Shown: positions 18,232 to 28,424 of the stretch, piece by piece | How the letters are laid out: each line of letters starts with the position of its first letter | Numbering within the stretch: position 1 is the stretch's first letter | Assembly (NCBI RefSeq): GCF_003315515.1 | Contig: NZ_QNRY01000013.1 | Coordinates: forward strand, 21,684 to 85,683 | DNA from: Brenneria salicis ATCC 15712 = DSM 30166 | Lineage (GTDB): Bacteria > Pseudomonadota > Gammaproteobacteria > Enterobacterales > Enterobacteriaceae | Direction: 5' to 3' | Length of the DNA stretch: 64,000 nucleotides | Translations under genes and position numbers: made by a program | Notes under the pieces: model-generated | What the model saw: only the letters and a program-made list of their open reading frames with translations | Told to the model about the DNA's origin: nothing | Database searches by the model: none

Positions 18232-18804
18232 TCAGGCGACGTTGCCGATATGTTCGTACAGGATGTTGCAACCGATACCAATCAATATCACGCCGCCGAT
18301 AATCTCAGCCTTTTTGCCGAGCAGTGGGCCGATATAACGCCCAATCAGCATACCTAACGTCACCATAATCATGGTCGCCATACCAATAACCATAGCCGTA
18401 TGGAAGATATTGACCTGTAAGAAAGCCAGTCCAGCACCGATCGCCATCGCATCAAGGCTGGTGGCGAAGGCGGTGCAAATGAGTAGCGCCAGACTATGTT
18501 TTCCGATTTTTTCACAGTGGCAGGGATCGGTTCCCTTGATACCTTCGGTAATCATGCGCACGCCAAGAATCACCAGCAGGATGAATGCCACCCAATGATC
18601 CCATTCGATAATGTACTGGCTGGCAAAAAAGCCCAGAGCCCAGCCCATCAGCGGTGTGATGGCTTCAATGATCCCGAAGATAAAGCCGGTACGAATGGCG
18701 TCCCGAAAACGGGGTTTGTGCAGAACCGCGCCTTTACCGATAGACGCGGCAAACGCATCCATCGACATACCAAAAGCAAGAATGAGGGTTGCTGAAAGGT
18801 TCAT
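18232..18804 (-). CDS. mntP: Manganese efflux pump MntP
   Basis: 190 residues, six hydrophobic segments, with the family's paired acidic membrane motifs ([15 protein letters not shown] and [11 protein letters not shown]). It exports Mn2+ across the inner membrane. A yybP-ykoY-type Mn riboswitch and a Fur-like box precede it. The gene thus balances SitABCD import encoded 2 kb away. Confidence 0.94.
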   Translation of the reverse strand: MNLSATLILAFGMSMDAFAASIGKGAVLHKPRFRDAIRTGFIFGIIEAITPLMGWALGFFASQYIIEWDHWVAFILLVILGVRMITEGIKGTDPCHCEKIGKHSLALLICTAFATSLDAMAIGAGLAFLQVNIFHTAMVIGMATMIMVTLGMLIGRYIGPLLGKKAEIIGGVILIGIGCNILYEHIGNVA

Positions 18805-18844
18805 GTTAAATAGCCTCGACTGTATGCTTGTCCATATCCACGTA

Positions 18845-19035
18845 GATCATCCCCAACCAGATGATGATCCCCTCGTGTCTATGGTCTCGCTTGCCCTTTG
18901 GCCGCCCGCACCACGTTTAAATCTTTCCGCGAAAAACCATATTGCAAAACCTATCCCGCGAAAGGATAAAACGAGTATGTTGATACGAGCATTTCTAACT
19001 ATCGTCAGAAATCAGCTACTCCCCAATGACGGCGC
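18845..19035 (-). promoter_or_regulatory. yybP-ykoY manganese riboswitch of mntP
   Basis: Reading toward mntP, the leader opens with TTGGGGAGTAGC (19015-19026), the hallmark 5' loop of the class. A hairpin ATTTCT-gacgatagtt-AGAAAT follows, and later GGGCAAGCGAGACC (18881-18895), the second conserved loop. The leader then has GATCATC…GATGATC arms (18845-18868) that could hide or free the mntP start. Mn2+ binding to this class raises mntP expression in E. coli. The 3' limit is approximate. Confidence 0.8.
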
Positions 19036-19096
19036 AACCTTAACATATTATTTATAGACTAAACAACAATAAAAGTTTTAGGGTTTATCAATGCAA

Positions 19097-19115
19097 TTGA
19101 TAATCATTTTCATTT
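19097..19115 (-). promoter_or_regulatory. Fur-box-like site upstream of mntP
   Basis: TTGATAATCATTTTCATTT resembles the Fur box and lies just upstream of the riboswitch, where the mntP promoter should be. E. coli mntP is known to respond to Fur as well as MntR. Confidence 0.55.
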
Positions 19116-19232
19116 AAACAAAAGTTAGTTGTGATCATATAAAATAACATCTGATTTCGTACGGTTAAAAGAACGCCAATACGTTGCGAATATTTTAATA
19201 ATAATTTAAGTTTCCTTTGTGTAATATTTATA

Positions 19233-19691
19233 TTATTGATTTTCAATCATAAATTTATAAATCTTCTCCAGATCATCAATTTGATTAACCTTTATAAGTA
19301 ATTGACGCCGTTCAAGGGCAATAACCAGAACGCCGTCCTCGGATAAATTGATGCTTTGAATACGGTTATAAGAAATAAATATATTGGCATAAAAGAATCC
19401 GGTTGATTTAAACAATAATTTTGGATGCCGAATATAGGCAAGATACAGCGCCATGAATGCTAAAAAAAGCAAAAGAGAAGTGGTAATTACCGTACCGTTA
19501 TTGACAATATTCTGATAAATAAGAATTCCCACCAAACCAATAAAAATAAGGGCATCCAGACGATTGACGCGTTTGAGCATCACGCGTAGCTGTGTTTCGC
19601 CTTTTAATCTGTCCATGATGAATTCATCATAGATGGCATAAAGCAGTGTCAACCCGATCACTATCGTCAGAGCGATATCCGTAAGCGTCAT
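19233..19691 (-). CDS. yobD: DUF986 inner-membrane protein YobD
   Basis: 152 residues from ATG 19691 (GGAG 7 bp upstream), the same length as E. coli YobD, so the longer in-frame reading to 19871 is not used. There are two to three hydrophobic helices in the first 90 residues. The C-terminal cytoplasmic part contains [21 protein letters not shown]. Function unknown. It follows manZ and is probably in the same transcript. Confidence 0.92.
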   Translation of the reverse strand: MTLTDIALTIVIGLTLLYAIYDEFIMDRLKGETQLRVMLKRVNRLDALIFIGLVGILIYQNIVNNGTVITTSLLLFLAFMALYLAYIRHPKLLFKSTGFFYANIFISYNRIQSINLSEDGVLVIALERRQLLIKVNQIDDLEKIYKFMIENQ

Positions 19692-19804
19692 GAGAAACTC
19701 CATGGGCGAATATCCGTGGGCGGAAACCCAAGACCTGTAACATGAAAAATAAGGGAAATACAGGAATATTGCCGGAGGACTCCCCCCGGCAACAAGGTGG
19801 CGGA

Positions 19805-20647
19805 TTACATGCCAAGCAGTCCGATCCAATAACCAAAGATACCGATGGCGAAGAATCCCATGATGAGCCACAGCGCGTTGATTTTCCGCCTGAGCAGATA
19901 CATACAGCCGAATGTCAGCAGCAGCGGAACCAGGCCCGGCATAAGCTGATCGAGAATCGACTGAACCGTGGTTACCGTGGTTTCGCCATTCTGGTTGGTG
20001 ACTCTGGATACCACCAGCGGGATATTAACATGGGTCCATTTATTCACCAACGCGCCCATGACAAACAGCCCAAGAATGGATGCCCCCTCGGTCATCTTTT
20101 GCAGGAAGCCGCCGCCCATATCGTTAACGATATCCACACCTTTGCGATAACCATAAGCTACGCCATAGTAGCGAACCAGCAGACGCACCAGATTAAACAG
20201 AATGAAGAACAATAAAGGGCCAAGCAAGCTTCCGCTCATGGCGATACCAGCGCCCAGCGCGGCAAACACCGGACGAGCCGTACCCCAGAATATCGGGTCG
20301 CCAACACCTGCCAACGGCCCCATCAAACCGACTTTAAGGCCGTTGATGGCGCCGTCATCGATCGGCGCGCCGTTGGCGCGCTGTTCTTCCATCGCCATCG
20401 TTACCCCAAGGACCGGGGCGGCGACAAACGGCTGCGTGTTGAAAAATTCCAGATGGCGTTTGATCGCCTGTTTACGCTCTTCCGAATTTTCAGGATAAAG
20501 ACGACGAATTACCGGCACCATGGCAAAACAGAACCCCAGCGCCTGCATACGTTCAAAGTTCCATGAACCCTGGAAAAGATTAGAACGCATAAACACCGCG
20601 CGAATATCGCTGGCAGTGAGTTTTTTGACTTCAGTTGTATCACCCAT
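19805..20647 (-). CDS. manZ: Mannose PTS permease, IID subunit
   Basis: 280 residues. IID family: [18 protein letters not shown] near the start, [28 protein letters not shown] in the middle, C-terminal membrane span. With ManY it forms the inner-membrane channel for mannose, glucose, glucosamine and related sugars. It lies 14 bp after manY. A GC hairpin (19769-19792) stands between it and yobD and may mark processing or partial termination. Confidence 0.94.
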   Translation of the reverse strand: MGDTTEVKKLTASDIRAVFMRSNLFQGSWNFERMQALGFCFAMVPVIRRLYPENSEERKQAIKRHLEFFNTQPFVAAPVLGVTMAMEEQRANGAPIDDGAINGLKVGLMGPLAGVGDPIFWGTARPVFAALGAGIAMSGSLLGPLLFFILFNLVRLLVRYYGVAYGYRKGVDIVNDMGGGFLQKMTEGASILGLFVMGALVNKWTHVNIPLVVSRVTNQNGETTVTTVQSILDQLMPGLVPLLLTFGCMYLLRRKINALWLIMGFFAIGIFGYWIGLLGM

Positions 20648-20661
20648 TTATCTCACTCCCC

Positions 20662-21459
20662 TTAGTCCAGTTCATTGTCGAGATCGTTGCTGCCAGCGGC
20701 GACTGGCTGCCCCTGAGACTTGTTGTATTTCGGACTCAGTTGGATATACAGCACCGCCATCACGATACCAATCACACCCAATGCAACCAGGTTGAAGTTG
20801 GTGAATGCCGCAGTCACGAAGCCAAGATAGAAGAACGGCATCAGGTAGCCTGCGCGCATCATATTGATGACCATGGCGTAACCGACGACGACAATCATAC
20901 CGCCTGCGATATTCAGACCGCCGGTCACCACTTCCGGTATGGAATTCAATATGGCATGAACGGCGTCCGTGCCGACGGAAATCGCAACGATAACGGCAGG
21001 AATTGCGATACGCATTGCCTGAAGCAGCAGGGCGGAGACATGAAGCCAACTAATCGCGCTTAAACTGCCCCGTTCAGCCGCGCTGTCGGCGGCATGCTGG
21101 AAAGCGACGGTGATGGTGCGCACAATAATGGTCAGCACCTGTCCTGCGGCGGCCAGCGGAATGGCCAGCGCAATCCCCGCACCCACGCTCTGACCACCGG
21201 CAATAACCAGAATGGTCGAGATGATGGACGCAAGCGCGGCATCGGGGGCAACCGCCGCCCCGATGTTCATCCAGCCGAGAGCGATCATTTCCAGCGTGCC
21301 GCCGATAATAATCCCGGTTTTTAAATCGCCCAGAACGGCCCCGATGAGCGTACAGGCAACCAATGGACGATGGAATTGGAACTCGTCAAGAATAGAGCCC
21401 ATCCCCGAGATACAAGCAACGATAAATATCAGCACAATTTGAAGTGTGGAAATCTCCAT
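20662..21459 (-). CDS. manY: Mannose PTS permease, IIC subunit
   Basis: 265 residues, about eight membrane segments, with the IIC motif LDEFQFHRPLVACTLIGAVLGD near the start. The C-terminal tail is hydrophilic (KSQGQPVAAGSNDLDNELD). It is the partner of ManZ and ManX. The ManYZ complex is also a known entry point for lambda DNA and several bacteriocins in relatives. Confidence 0.94.
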   Translation of the reverse strand: MEISTLQIVLIFIVACISGMGSILDEFQFHRPLVACTLIGAVLGDLKTGIIIGGTLEMIALGWMNIGAAVAPDAALASIISTILVIAGGQSVGAGIALAIPLAAAGQVLTIIVRTITVAFQHAADSAAERGSLSAISWLHVSALLLQAMRIAIPAVIVAISVGTDAVHAILNSIPEVVTGGLNIAGGMIVVVGYAMVINMMRAGYLMPFFYLGFVTAAFTNFNLVALGVIGIVMAVLYIQLSPKYNKSQGQPVAAGSNDLDNELD

Positions 21460-21529
21460 TGTACTTCTCCTATGGAAAACGTTTCTGAGTAAAGTAAATC
21501 GTTACACAGCGATAGTTATTGATTGTGTT

Positions 21530-21574
21530 AATCAATGACATGTGAATCAATGACGTGTGAACCAATGACGTATT
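21530..21574. repeat. Three 15-bp tandem repeats between manX and manY
   Basis: AATCAATGACATGTG, AATCAATGACGTGTG and AACCAATGACGTATT follow one another head to tail in the 129-bp manX-manY gap. Confidence 0.85.
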
Positions 21575-21588
21575 CACCAGTAATGGTG

Positions 21589-22542
21589 TTAACGAGTCAT
21601 CTTGTTAATTAAATCCATCATTTTTAGTCTGGTATCTGATGATACTTTCCTGACTTCTAACTCAATACCGAGCTTATCCAGTTCTTTAAACGCGGCAATA
21701 TCTTTCTCATCGATAGAGACCGCGTTATTAACCTGAATTTTGCCCTGGCGGAACGCCATTCCTCCAATATTAACGGACGTGATTTTTACGCCGTTTTCAA
21801 TCAGTGTTAATACGTCTGTCGGATTAGTAAATAACAACATAACGCAATCGCCGGCATATTTCGGGTTGTCATAAACGCGAATGGCTTTGGCGACATCCAC
21901 CACATGCGCCGTCACGCCCGGCGGCGCAACCTGGGTCAGCAGCGTTTTACGCACATGATCCGCCGCCACGTCGTCACTGACGACAATAATGCGCGTGACA
22001 TTGGTTTCTTTGGTCCAGCGGGTTGCCACCTGACCGTGGATCAACCGGTCATCAATACGCGCCAACCCGATCTTCATATGTTCGCCCGTTCCGCTAACCG
22101 GGGCGACAGCCTGTACTTTAGCTGGCGGTGGAGCGGCGGCGGTGCTCTGCGGCTTCAGCGCTTTAACGCCATCTCTGCCCGCTTCCAGGGCGATGGAAAC
22201 CAGTTCAGCGAAAGCCGGGTTGTCATCGCGCGCCATAAAGGTTTCCGCCAGCATGGGAATATTTACCCCGGCGATAACTTCATGATTATTCTTATCGGTA
22301 ACCAGACGGCTGGCGGCATTGAACGGGCTGCCGCCCCAGGTATCGACCAAAAACAATACGCCGTCGGCGGTGTCTAATTGAGCTAATTTCTCCTGATATT
22401 TTTCCATCAATGTTTCAGCGTTTTCACCGGGGACGAAATCAATCCAGGCGACGTTGCTCTGTTCGCCAAGAATCATTTCAGCCGTTTTTAACAGCGGCCC
22501 CGCAGTGGCTCCGTGAGTGCATAACATTATTGCAATACTCAC
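21589..22542 (-). CDS. manX: Mannose PTS enzyme IIAB
   Basis: 317 residues from GTG 22542 (GAGGAGG upstream). The IIA domain is 1-130 with phospho-His10 (LCTHGATAGP). An Ala/Pro-rich linker (TAAAPPPAKVQAVAPV) follows. The IIB domain has phospho-His169 (IDDRLIHGQV). It receives phosphate from HPr and phosphorylates incoming mannose/glucose. First gene of manXYZ-yobD. Confidence 0.95.
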   Translation of the reverse strand: MSIAIMLCTHGATAGPLLKTAEMILGEQSNVAWIDFVPGENAETLMEKYQEKLAQLDTADGVLFLVDTWGGSPFNAASRLVTDKNNHEVIAGVNIPMLAETFMARDDNPAFAELVSIALEAGRDGVKALKPQSTAAAPPPAKVQAVAPVSGTGEHMKIGLARIDDRLIHGQVATRWTKETNVTRIIVVSDDVAADHVRKTLLTQVAPPGVTAHVVDVAKAIRVYDNPKYAGDCVMLLFTNPTDVLTLIENGVKITSVNIGGMAFRQGKIQVNNAVSIDEKDIAAFKELDKLGIELEVRKVSSDTRLKMMDLINKMTR

Positions 22543-22996
22543 TTGCTACCTCCTCATCACGATCAAATTGAATGTGTAATGCGTCAGGACACAGGGTTAA
22601 CGCTCAGATGCTGAAAGTTAACCGTCGCGATATCCATATGGTTGTAAGCATCCAGCTTGCTTATTCATCCGGTGAATAATGTCGCCATTAATTCAATACC
22701 TTCAGCGAGCAGATACTGGCAACGACACGTAACACTACGGTTTGACGGATTTATTTTACCCATCGAAAAAATAAATAGTGTGATGTTCCTCTAATGCTGA
22801 TTAGTTAAAAGGGGTTATGTCCGCGTTGCGCACGTTTGTGACGAAATTGTGATAGCAGCACGGTGATTTTTAGTTAAGCATCACGATGTGATCGATGTTA
22901 ATTTAAGAGCATCAAGTGAATTGTCAGGTAAATAAAATGCAAACATATGCATTTCTTATGGCTGAAGGCGTTCGGTGGAAGTTGAGGTTAATGCGT
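22543..22996. other. Divergent promoter region of manX and the YitT-like gene
   Basis: AT-rich, no gene recognised. It contains TGTGATCGATGTTA near 22887 and TTGTGACGAAATTGTGA near 22829, each with a CRP-type half-site. manX is CRP/Mlc-controlled in E. coli, but no clear full site could be assigned. Confidence 0.4.
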
Positions 22997-23644
22997 ATGC
23001 TACGAAAATCGGTTGCGCAACAAAAAGCGCCAGATAGGGTTTTTCAGATGGGAACGGCCCATACGGTGAAAGATGATATTTATGGGTTGACGCTGGGGGT
23101 GATGTTTATCGCCGTAGGGCTAAATATGCTTAAGTTGTCCGGCATGGTCACCGGTGGGATCGCCGGCATTGCATTACTGATTTCCTATTATGTCCCGCTG
23201 TCTATCGGCCTGCTGTTTATTCTGGTCAATATCCCGTTCATGATTTTCTGTTACTTCAGCATGGGGCGCGGTTTCACTTTGAAAACCTTGATCGTCAATG
23301 TGGCCCTCGGCCTGACGACCCAGACAATCCCACATCTGATCACCATTAGTTATATCCATCCGCTATTTTCCGCGCTGGTGGGCGGTACGTTCCTCGGCAT
23401 GGGAATTCTTTCTCTGGCCCGTCACAATGCCTCTGTGGGCGGAACGGGCGTGGTCGCCATGTGGTTGTATCGGCGCTTCAATATCAATGTCGGCAAAACG
23501 CAGATGGTGCTGGATATATTGGTGTTCCTGCTCTCGCTGCTCAAGATACCGGGACTGTTGTTGCTCTGGTCGGCGGTCAGCGCCCTGGCGATGAATGCCA
23601 TGCTGATGAACTGGCACAAACCGGGACGCTACCAGGGCGGGTGA
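22997..23644 (+). CDS. YitT/YczE-type multi-span membrane protein
   Basis: 215 residues from ATG 22997 (GAGG 9 bp upstream); upstream in-frame Mets lack ribosome sites. There are five to six membrane segments starting at LTLGVMFIAVGLNMLKLSG. MVTGGIAGIALLI and ASVGGTGVVAMWLYRRFNINVGK are features of the YitT (DUF161) family. It has no DUF2179 domain at the end. Function is unknown; transport of a small solute is a guess. It is absent from this place in E. coli. Confidence 0.7.
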   Translation: MLRKSVAQQKAPDRVFQMGTAHTVKDDIYGLTLGVMFIAVGLNMLKLSGMVTGGIAGIALLISYYVPLSIGLLFILVNIPFMIFCYFSMGRGFTLKTLIVNVALGLTTQTIPHLITISYIHPLFSALVGGTFLGMGILSLARHNASVGGTGVVAMWLYRRFNINVGKTQMVLDILVFLLSLLKIPGLLLLWSAVSALAMNAMLMNWHKPGRYQGG

Positions 23645-23797
23645 GTCTATTTTCGCACCATCAGGTCGAGGAATAAGATAACGTTCTTACCTCGCCAATC
23701 TCAGTCTGTGTACTTTCTTGAGTGATAATTGCGCCTGATCCTCGAATCAGGCTTTCAGTAAATCGATTGCTGACTTTCTTTGCCGGAGGTGACGCCT

Positions 23798-24901
23798 GTG
23801 TCCAAAACGCTCGAACATTATCAATATTTGCATGAGATTCCTGAATTAGGATTTCAGGAGGTAAAAACATCGTCATATCTGGCAGACGTACTGGCGCGCG
23901 CGGGTTTTAACGTCACGCGCAATGTAAACGGCACCACCGGGATTATCGCCGAATTTGACAGTGGGGAGCCGGGGCCGATAATGGCGTTACGCGCCGATAT
24001 GGACGCCCTGGGGCACATCATCAATGGCGAGCCGGTGGCGCGTCATACCTGTGGTCATGATGCGCATTCCTCCGTGGTGCTGAGCACCGCGCAGGAAGTG
24101 ATAAGCGAAGGGATAGTGAAAAATGGGCGGTTGAAAATTTTGTTTCAGCCCGCGGAAGAACTGGGAACGGGTGCGCTGGCGATGGTGGCCGGCGGCGCGA
24201 TCGATGATGTCGATATATTGCTCGGTTTTCATGTGCGACCGTTGGAAGAGTGTCCGCTGGGGCAGGCGGTGCCAGCTATGCTTTATTCAGCCAGTGCGAC
24301 GATTGAAGCGGTGATCACAGGGGTGCCGTCCCATGCCGCCCGCCCGCATAAGGGCATTAATGCGTTGGATGCCGCTGTGCTGGCGGTACAGGCGGTAAAT
24401 AGCATCCATCTGGCGCCTTCACTGACCTATAGCGTCAAGGCGACACGTTTTATCTGCGATGCGGGCGTTACCAACTCGGTGCCTGCCGAAGCCCGTGTGT
24501 GCTGGGATCTGCGCTCGCAATTCAATCAACCGATGGATGAACTTAAGGCAAAAGTCATTAAAGCGATTGAACATAGCACGGCGGCGATTGGTGCTGCGGC
24601 AGACATTCGCGTGATGAAGGAAATGCCGGCGGCGGTGGTTGACGATGAGGTAACCGCGTTGATTGCCAGCGCCATTGTGGACGTGTTGGGGACGCAGGGG
24701 GCGACCGAGGCCAAATATACGCCTGGCAGTGAAGATTTCTTCCATTACGGGCGTCAGCGGCCAACGATCAAATGTGGCTTCTGGGGCCTGGGGGCTAACC
24801 TGACGCCGGGTCTACACCATCCCGATATGCGATTCGATCTTGAAGCAATGGAGATTGGCGTCCGGGTTTTTAAAACCTGTGTGAAAAAAGTACTGGGATA
24901 A
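23798..24901 (+). CDS. M20-family amidohydrolase (hippurate hydrolase / amino-acylase type)
   Basis: 367 residues from GTG 23798, which has GGAGGT 7 bp upstream. Metal-binding elements in order: LRADMDAL, HTCGHDAHSS, FQPAEELGTGAL, HVRP, and PGSEDFFHYGRQRPT near the C-terminus. HEIPELGFQE at residues 12-21 is the usual entry signature. The dimerisation domain (about 175-285) follows ITGVPSHAARPHKGINALDAA. It cleaves N-acylated amino acids or indole-3-acetyl-amino acid conjugates; the substrate cannot be told from sequence. In a plant-associated bacterium, auxin-conjugate hydrolysis is a possibility. Confidence 0.85.
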   Translation: MSKTLEHYQYLHEIPELGFQEVKTSSYLADVLARAGFNVTRNVNGTTGIIAEFDSGEPGPIMALRADMDALGHIINGEPVARHTCGHDAHSSVVLSTAQEVISEGIVKNGRLKILFQPAEELGTGALAMVAGGAIDDVDILLGFHVRPLEECPLGQAVPAMLYSASATIEAVITGVPSHAARPHKGINALDAAVLAVQAVNSIHLAPSLTYSVKATRFICDAGVTNSVPAEARVCWDLRSQFNQPMDELKAKVIKAIEHSTAAIGAAADIRVMKEMPAAVVDDEVTALIASAIVDVLGTQGATEAKYTPGSEDFFHYGRQRPTIKCGFWGLGANLTPGLHHPDMRFDLEAMEIGVRVFKTCVKKVLG

Positions 24902-25268
24902 GGCCGCGATCCCTGGCTGCGCAGCGGTGTATTCCTTTTGGCGGCTTATCAATCGTCAAAAAATAGACGCTACTGGGCAGCGCATTTATCAGCGGGAAAA
25001 GTGTAAGAAAATCTTTGTGAAAACGCGGGACAACCTGTTAGAGTAATCTTCCGTTAAATTGCTTAGGAGCACTGGGCATCAGCCCTTCCCATGGACTGTC
25101 ACCGACAAAACGTTAACTGCCTACCCGCTTGCGCTGGTGGTTTCCTGTACTCGGTTGGTTTTTCCGACCATTCTCTGAGTTACTCTGCTTCATCCCAATT
25201 CTTTCTATTACCATTCAATGTAGATAATGCATTGAAGCCATCTGCTCGTTCATTTTTCGGAGTCTGAC
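24902..25268 (+). promoter_or_regulatory. Long upstream region / leader of yoaE
   Basis: 367 bp without an ORF. It contains a GGGCATCAGCCC hairpin (about 25074-25085) and GGTTGG-ttttt-CCGACC (25153-25169), suggesting a structured 5' leader. No known riboswitch consensus was recognised. Confidence 0.4.
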
Positions 25269-26822
25269 ATGGAATTTTTGCTGGATCCTTCAATCTGGGC
25301 AGGCCTGCTGACGCTGGTGGTACTTGAGATTGTTCTGGGTATTGATAATTTGGTGTTTATCGCCATTCTTGCCGATAAATTGCCGCCCAAACAGCGTGAT
25401 AAGGCCCGTATCATCGGCCTGTCGCTGGCGCTGTTAATGCGTCTGGGGCTGTTGTCTCTGATTTCCTGGATGGTCACGCTGACGCGTCCATTGTTCCACG
25501 TTGGTGATTTCAGTTTCTCCGGCCGCGATCTGATCCTGCTGTTCGGCGGGCTGTTCCTGTTGTTTAAAGCGACGACGGAGTTGCATGAACGACTGGAAAA
25601 TAAATCACATGACGAAAATGGTCCGCGTGTTCACGCCAACTTCTGGACGGTAGTGGCGCAGATTGTGGTGCTGGATGCGGTGTTCTCACTTGATGCCGTA
25701 ATTACCGCAGTAGGCATGGTCAACCACCTTGGCGTGATGATGACCGCCGTAATCATAGCGATGGCCGTGATGCTGCTGGCCTCCAAGCCGCTGACCAACT
25801 TTGTCAATGCCCACCCCACGGTGGTGGTGTTGTGCCTCAGCTTCCTGTTGATGATTGGCTTGAGTCTGGTGGCGGAAGGTTTTGGTTTCCATATTCCGAA
25901 AGGTTATCTGTACGCCGCGATTGGATTCTCGATCCTGATCGAGTTTTTCAACCAGATTGCCCGACATAACTTCATGAAACATCAGTCGCGGCGTCCTTTG
26001 CGTGAGCGTACCGCCGAGGCGATTCTACGGCTGATGGGAGCCCGGAAAACCACCGATGAAGTGGATAACGATGAACCGCAGAAGGTGACGATGGACACCT
26101 TTGCCGAGGAAGAGCGCTACATGATCAGCGGCGTGCTGACGCTGGCGTCACGCTCGCTGCGCAGTGTGATGACGCCGCGCACGGAAATTTCCTGGGTAGA
26201 TTGCGAACGTTCTATCGAAGATATCCGTTTGCAATTGCTGGATACGCCGCACAGTCTGTTCCCGGTTTGTCGTGGTTCATTGGATGAGTTGGTCGGCGTG
26301 GTGCGGGCCAAAGACCTGCTGGTGGCGCTGGAGGCGCACACCGATGTGGAAAGCTTTGCAGCGGCGAATCTGCCGATCGTCGTACCGGAAACGCTGGACG
26401 TCATCAATCTGCTTCCTGTACTGCGTCGCGCCAAAGGCAGCCTGGTAATGGTTAGCAATGAGTTTGGCGTGATTCAGGGGTTAGTGACGCCGCTGGACGT
26501 ACTGGAAGCGATAGCCGGTGAATTCCCGGACGAAGATGAAACGTTGGAAATCGTGGCGGACGGCGATGGCTGGCTGGTAAAAGGCGGTACGGATCTGCAT
26601 TCGTTGCAGCAAGTGCTCAACAGCAGCGATCTGGTGAGCCCGAAGGAGGATTACACTTCGCTGGCCGGACTGTTGCTGGCACACAGTGATGAGTTCCCGC
26701 AAGTGGGTGAAATCATCGAATTACACCAATTACGTTTCCAGATCCTTGACGTTTCGGAATACCGTATTGAACTGGTGAAGGTGGAGAAAATCGCCGCGCC
26801 GGTTGAAGACCAGGAAGCGTGA
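25269..26822 (+). CDS. yoaE: TerC-family membrane protein with CBS and CorC domains
   Basis: 517 residues, as in E. coli YoaE. The N-terminal TerC domain (1-220) has seven membrane helices with acidic membrane motifs [13 protein letters not shown] and [17 protein letters not shown] cytoplasmic CBS pair (about 285-405, [11 protein letters not shown]) and a C-terminal CorC/HlyC domain (about 430-510) follow. TerC proteins handle metal ions, Mn in several cases; YoaE's own role is not settled. The start has TTTCGGAG upstream. Confidence 0.93.
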   Translation: MEFLLDPSIWAGLLTLVVLEIVLGIDNLVFIAILADKLPPKQRDKARIIGLSLALLMRLGLLSLISWMVTLTRPLFHVGDFSFSGRDLILLFGGLFLLFKATTELHERLENKSHDENGPRVHANFWTVVAQIVVLDAVFSLDAVITAVGMVNHLGVMMTAVIIAMAVMLLASKPLTNFVNAHPTVVVLCLSFLLMIGLSLVAEGFGFHIPKGYLYAAIGFSILIEFFNQIARHNFMKHQSRRPLRERTAEAILRLMGARKTTDEVDNDEPQKVTMDTFAEEERYMISGVLTLASRSLRSVMTPRTEISWVDCERSIEDIRLQLLDTPHSLFPVCRGSLDELVGVVRAKDLLVALEAHTDVESFAAANLPIVVPETLDVINLLPVLRRAKGSLVMVSNEFGVIQGLVTPLDVLEAIAGEFPDEDETLEIVADGDGWLVKGGTDLHSLQQVLNSSDLVSPKEDYTSLAGLLLAHSDEFPQVGEIIELHQLRFQILDVSEYRIELVKVEKIAAPVEDQEA

Positions 26823-26907
26823 TATCGAGGAATAGCCAACGTCGCTGCTGGCGGCGTTGGCGGTTAAATCAATGCATTTACTAACAAGCGTTATTCACTA
26901 AAAACCG

Positions 26908-28272
26908 TCAGTCGCACTGAACCTTGATCACCAGACCGCCGCGTGAGGTTTCCCGATATTTAGCATTCATGTCTTTCCCTGTTTCATACATGGTTTCAAT
27001 AACCTTATCCAGCGAGACGCGGGGTTCGCTGGTGCGGCGCATCGCCATACGCGCAGCGTTGATCGCTTTCACCGCGGCGATGGCATTACGCTCGATGCAG
27101 GGAACCTGAACCTGTCCCGCCACCGGATCGCAGGTTAACCCCAGATTGTGCTCCATCCCGATCTCCGCCGCGACGCAAACTTGTTCCGGGCTGGCGCCCA
27201 TCAACTCAGCCAATCCTGCCGCCGCCATGGAACAGGCCACGCCGACTTCCCCTTGACAGCCGACTTCCGCGCCAGAGATTGAAGCGTTCATTTTATACAG
27301 AATGCCAACGGCGCCCGCCGCCAGGAAATAGCGAATATAAATACTGGGGCTTACGGGTTCGATGAAGTGATCATAGTACGCCAATACCGCCGGAACGATG
27401 CCGCATGCGCCGTTGGTGGGCGCGGTCACCACGCGACCGCCCGCCGCATTTTCCTCATTCACCGCCAGCGCAAACATATTCATCCAATCCACGGCGTTCA
27501 TCGGGTCGCTGGAGTGTTTATCCGATGAAACCAACATGCGGCGCAACGCGGAAGCTCGACGTGGAACACGAAGTGGCCCCGGCAATACGCCTTCGGTGTT
27601 TACGCCGCGATCAATACAGGCGCGCATGGTCTGCCAGATATCCACGAAGTAATTTTCGATCTCCTCGCGGCTATGCAGAGCCAGTTCGTTACGCATTACC
27701 ATACCGGACACGGAAAGGCCGCTTTGTTTGCAATGCGCCAGCATCGCTTTGGCGGAGTTGAACGCGTAGGGGACGGAAACCTCAGTCAATGTAGATTGAC
27801 CAAAATGCGCTTCATCAACGATGAAGCCGCCGCCGATGGAATAATAGGTTTTACTGTAAATTTCTTTGTTTCCGGCAAAGGCGGTGATCGTCATACCATT
27901 TTCATGCAACGGCAGGTTTTCGCTGCGGAAAACCATCCCGCCTTCGCGCGGGAAATCGACTTCATGTTTATCGTCGGCCAGCAACAGCCGCTCGCTCTGT
28001 TCAACACGACGGATGAACGCCGGAATACCATCAATATCAACCGTATCAGGCATATTGCCCGCCAGCCCTATAATGATGGCGATATCGGTATGATGGCCTT
28101 TTCCCGTCAATGACAGTGAACCATAGACATCGACGGCGATGCGCGTGACGGCGGTGAGTAACGCCTGATTTATCAATTCATCGACAAATTGCTTACCGGC
28201 TTTCATCGGTCCAACCGTATGAGAGCTAGAGGGGCCAATACCGATTTTAAACATGTCGAAAACGCTTATCAC
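26908..28272 (-). CDS. sdaA: L-serine deaminase I
   Basis: 454 residues from GTG 28272 (AAGGAG 6 bp upstream), exactly the E. coli length; an in-frame TTG farther upstream lies before that ribosome site. The beta domain starts ISVFDMFKIGIGPSSSHTVGPM. The alpha domain has the 4Fe-4S cluster cysteines (SGAEVGCQGEVGVACSMA and LTCDPVAGQVQVPC). It turns L-serine into pyruvate and ammonia. Confidence 0.95.
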   Translation of the reverse strand: MISVFDMFKIGIGPSSSHTVGPMKAGKQFVDELINQALLTAVTRIAVDVYGSLSLTGKGHHTDIAIIIGLAGNMPDTVDIDGIPAFIRRVEQSERLLLADDKHEVDFPREGGMVFRSENLPLHENGMTITAFAGNKEIYSKTYYSIGGGFIVDEAHFGQSTLTEVSVPYAFNSAKAMLAHCKQSGLSVSGMVMRNELALHSREEIENYFVDIWQTMRACIDRGVNTEGVLPGPLRVPRRASALRRMLVSSDKHSSDPMNAVDWMNMFALAVNEENAAGGRVVTAPTNGACGIVPAVLAYYDHFIEPVSPSIYIRYFLAAGAVGILYKMNASISGAEVGCQGEVGVACSMAAAGLAELMGASPEQVCVAAEIGMEHNLGLTCDPVAGQVQVPCIERNAIAAVKAINAARMAMRRTSEPRVSLDKVIETMYETGKDMNAKYRETSRGGLVIKVQCD

Positions 28273-28424
28273 GCGGAACTCCTTCAAAAGCGCAGGTGGT
28301 TAGAATAAAACGCGTCAAATCGCGCTATTGTAGTGTGGAATATATTGTGGAGTTCGCTTTTTCGCATGAAATAAACTTATGCAGACGGACAATGGAACTT
28401 ATAGCAGAACACATTGAATAACGC

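Noticed and set aside
26830..26865. Terminator after yoaE
   Set aside because: GCCAACG…CGTTGGC stem is present but without a T-run; too weak to list.
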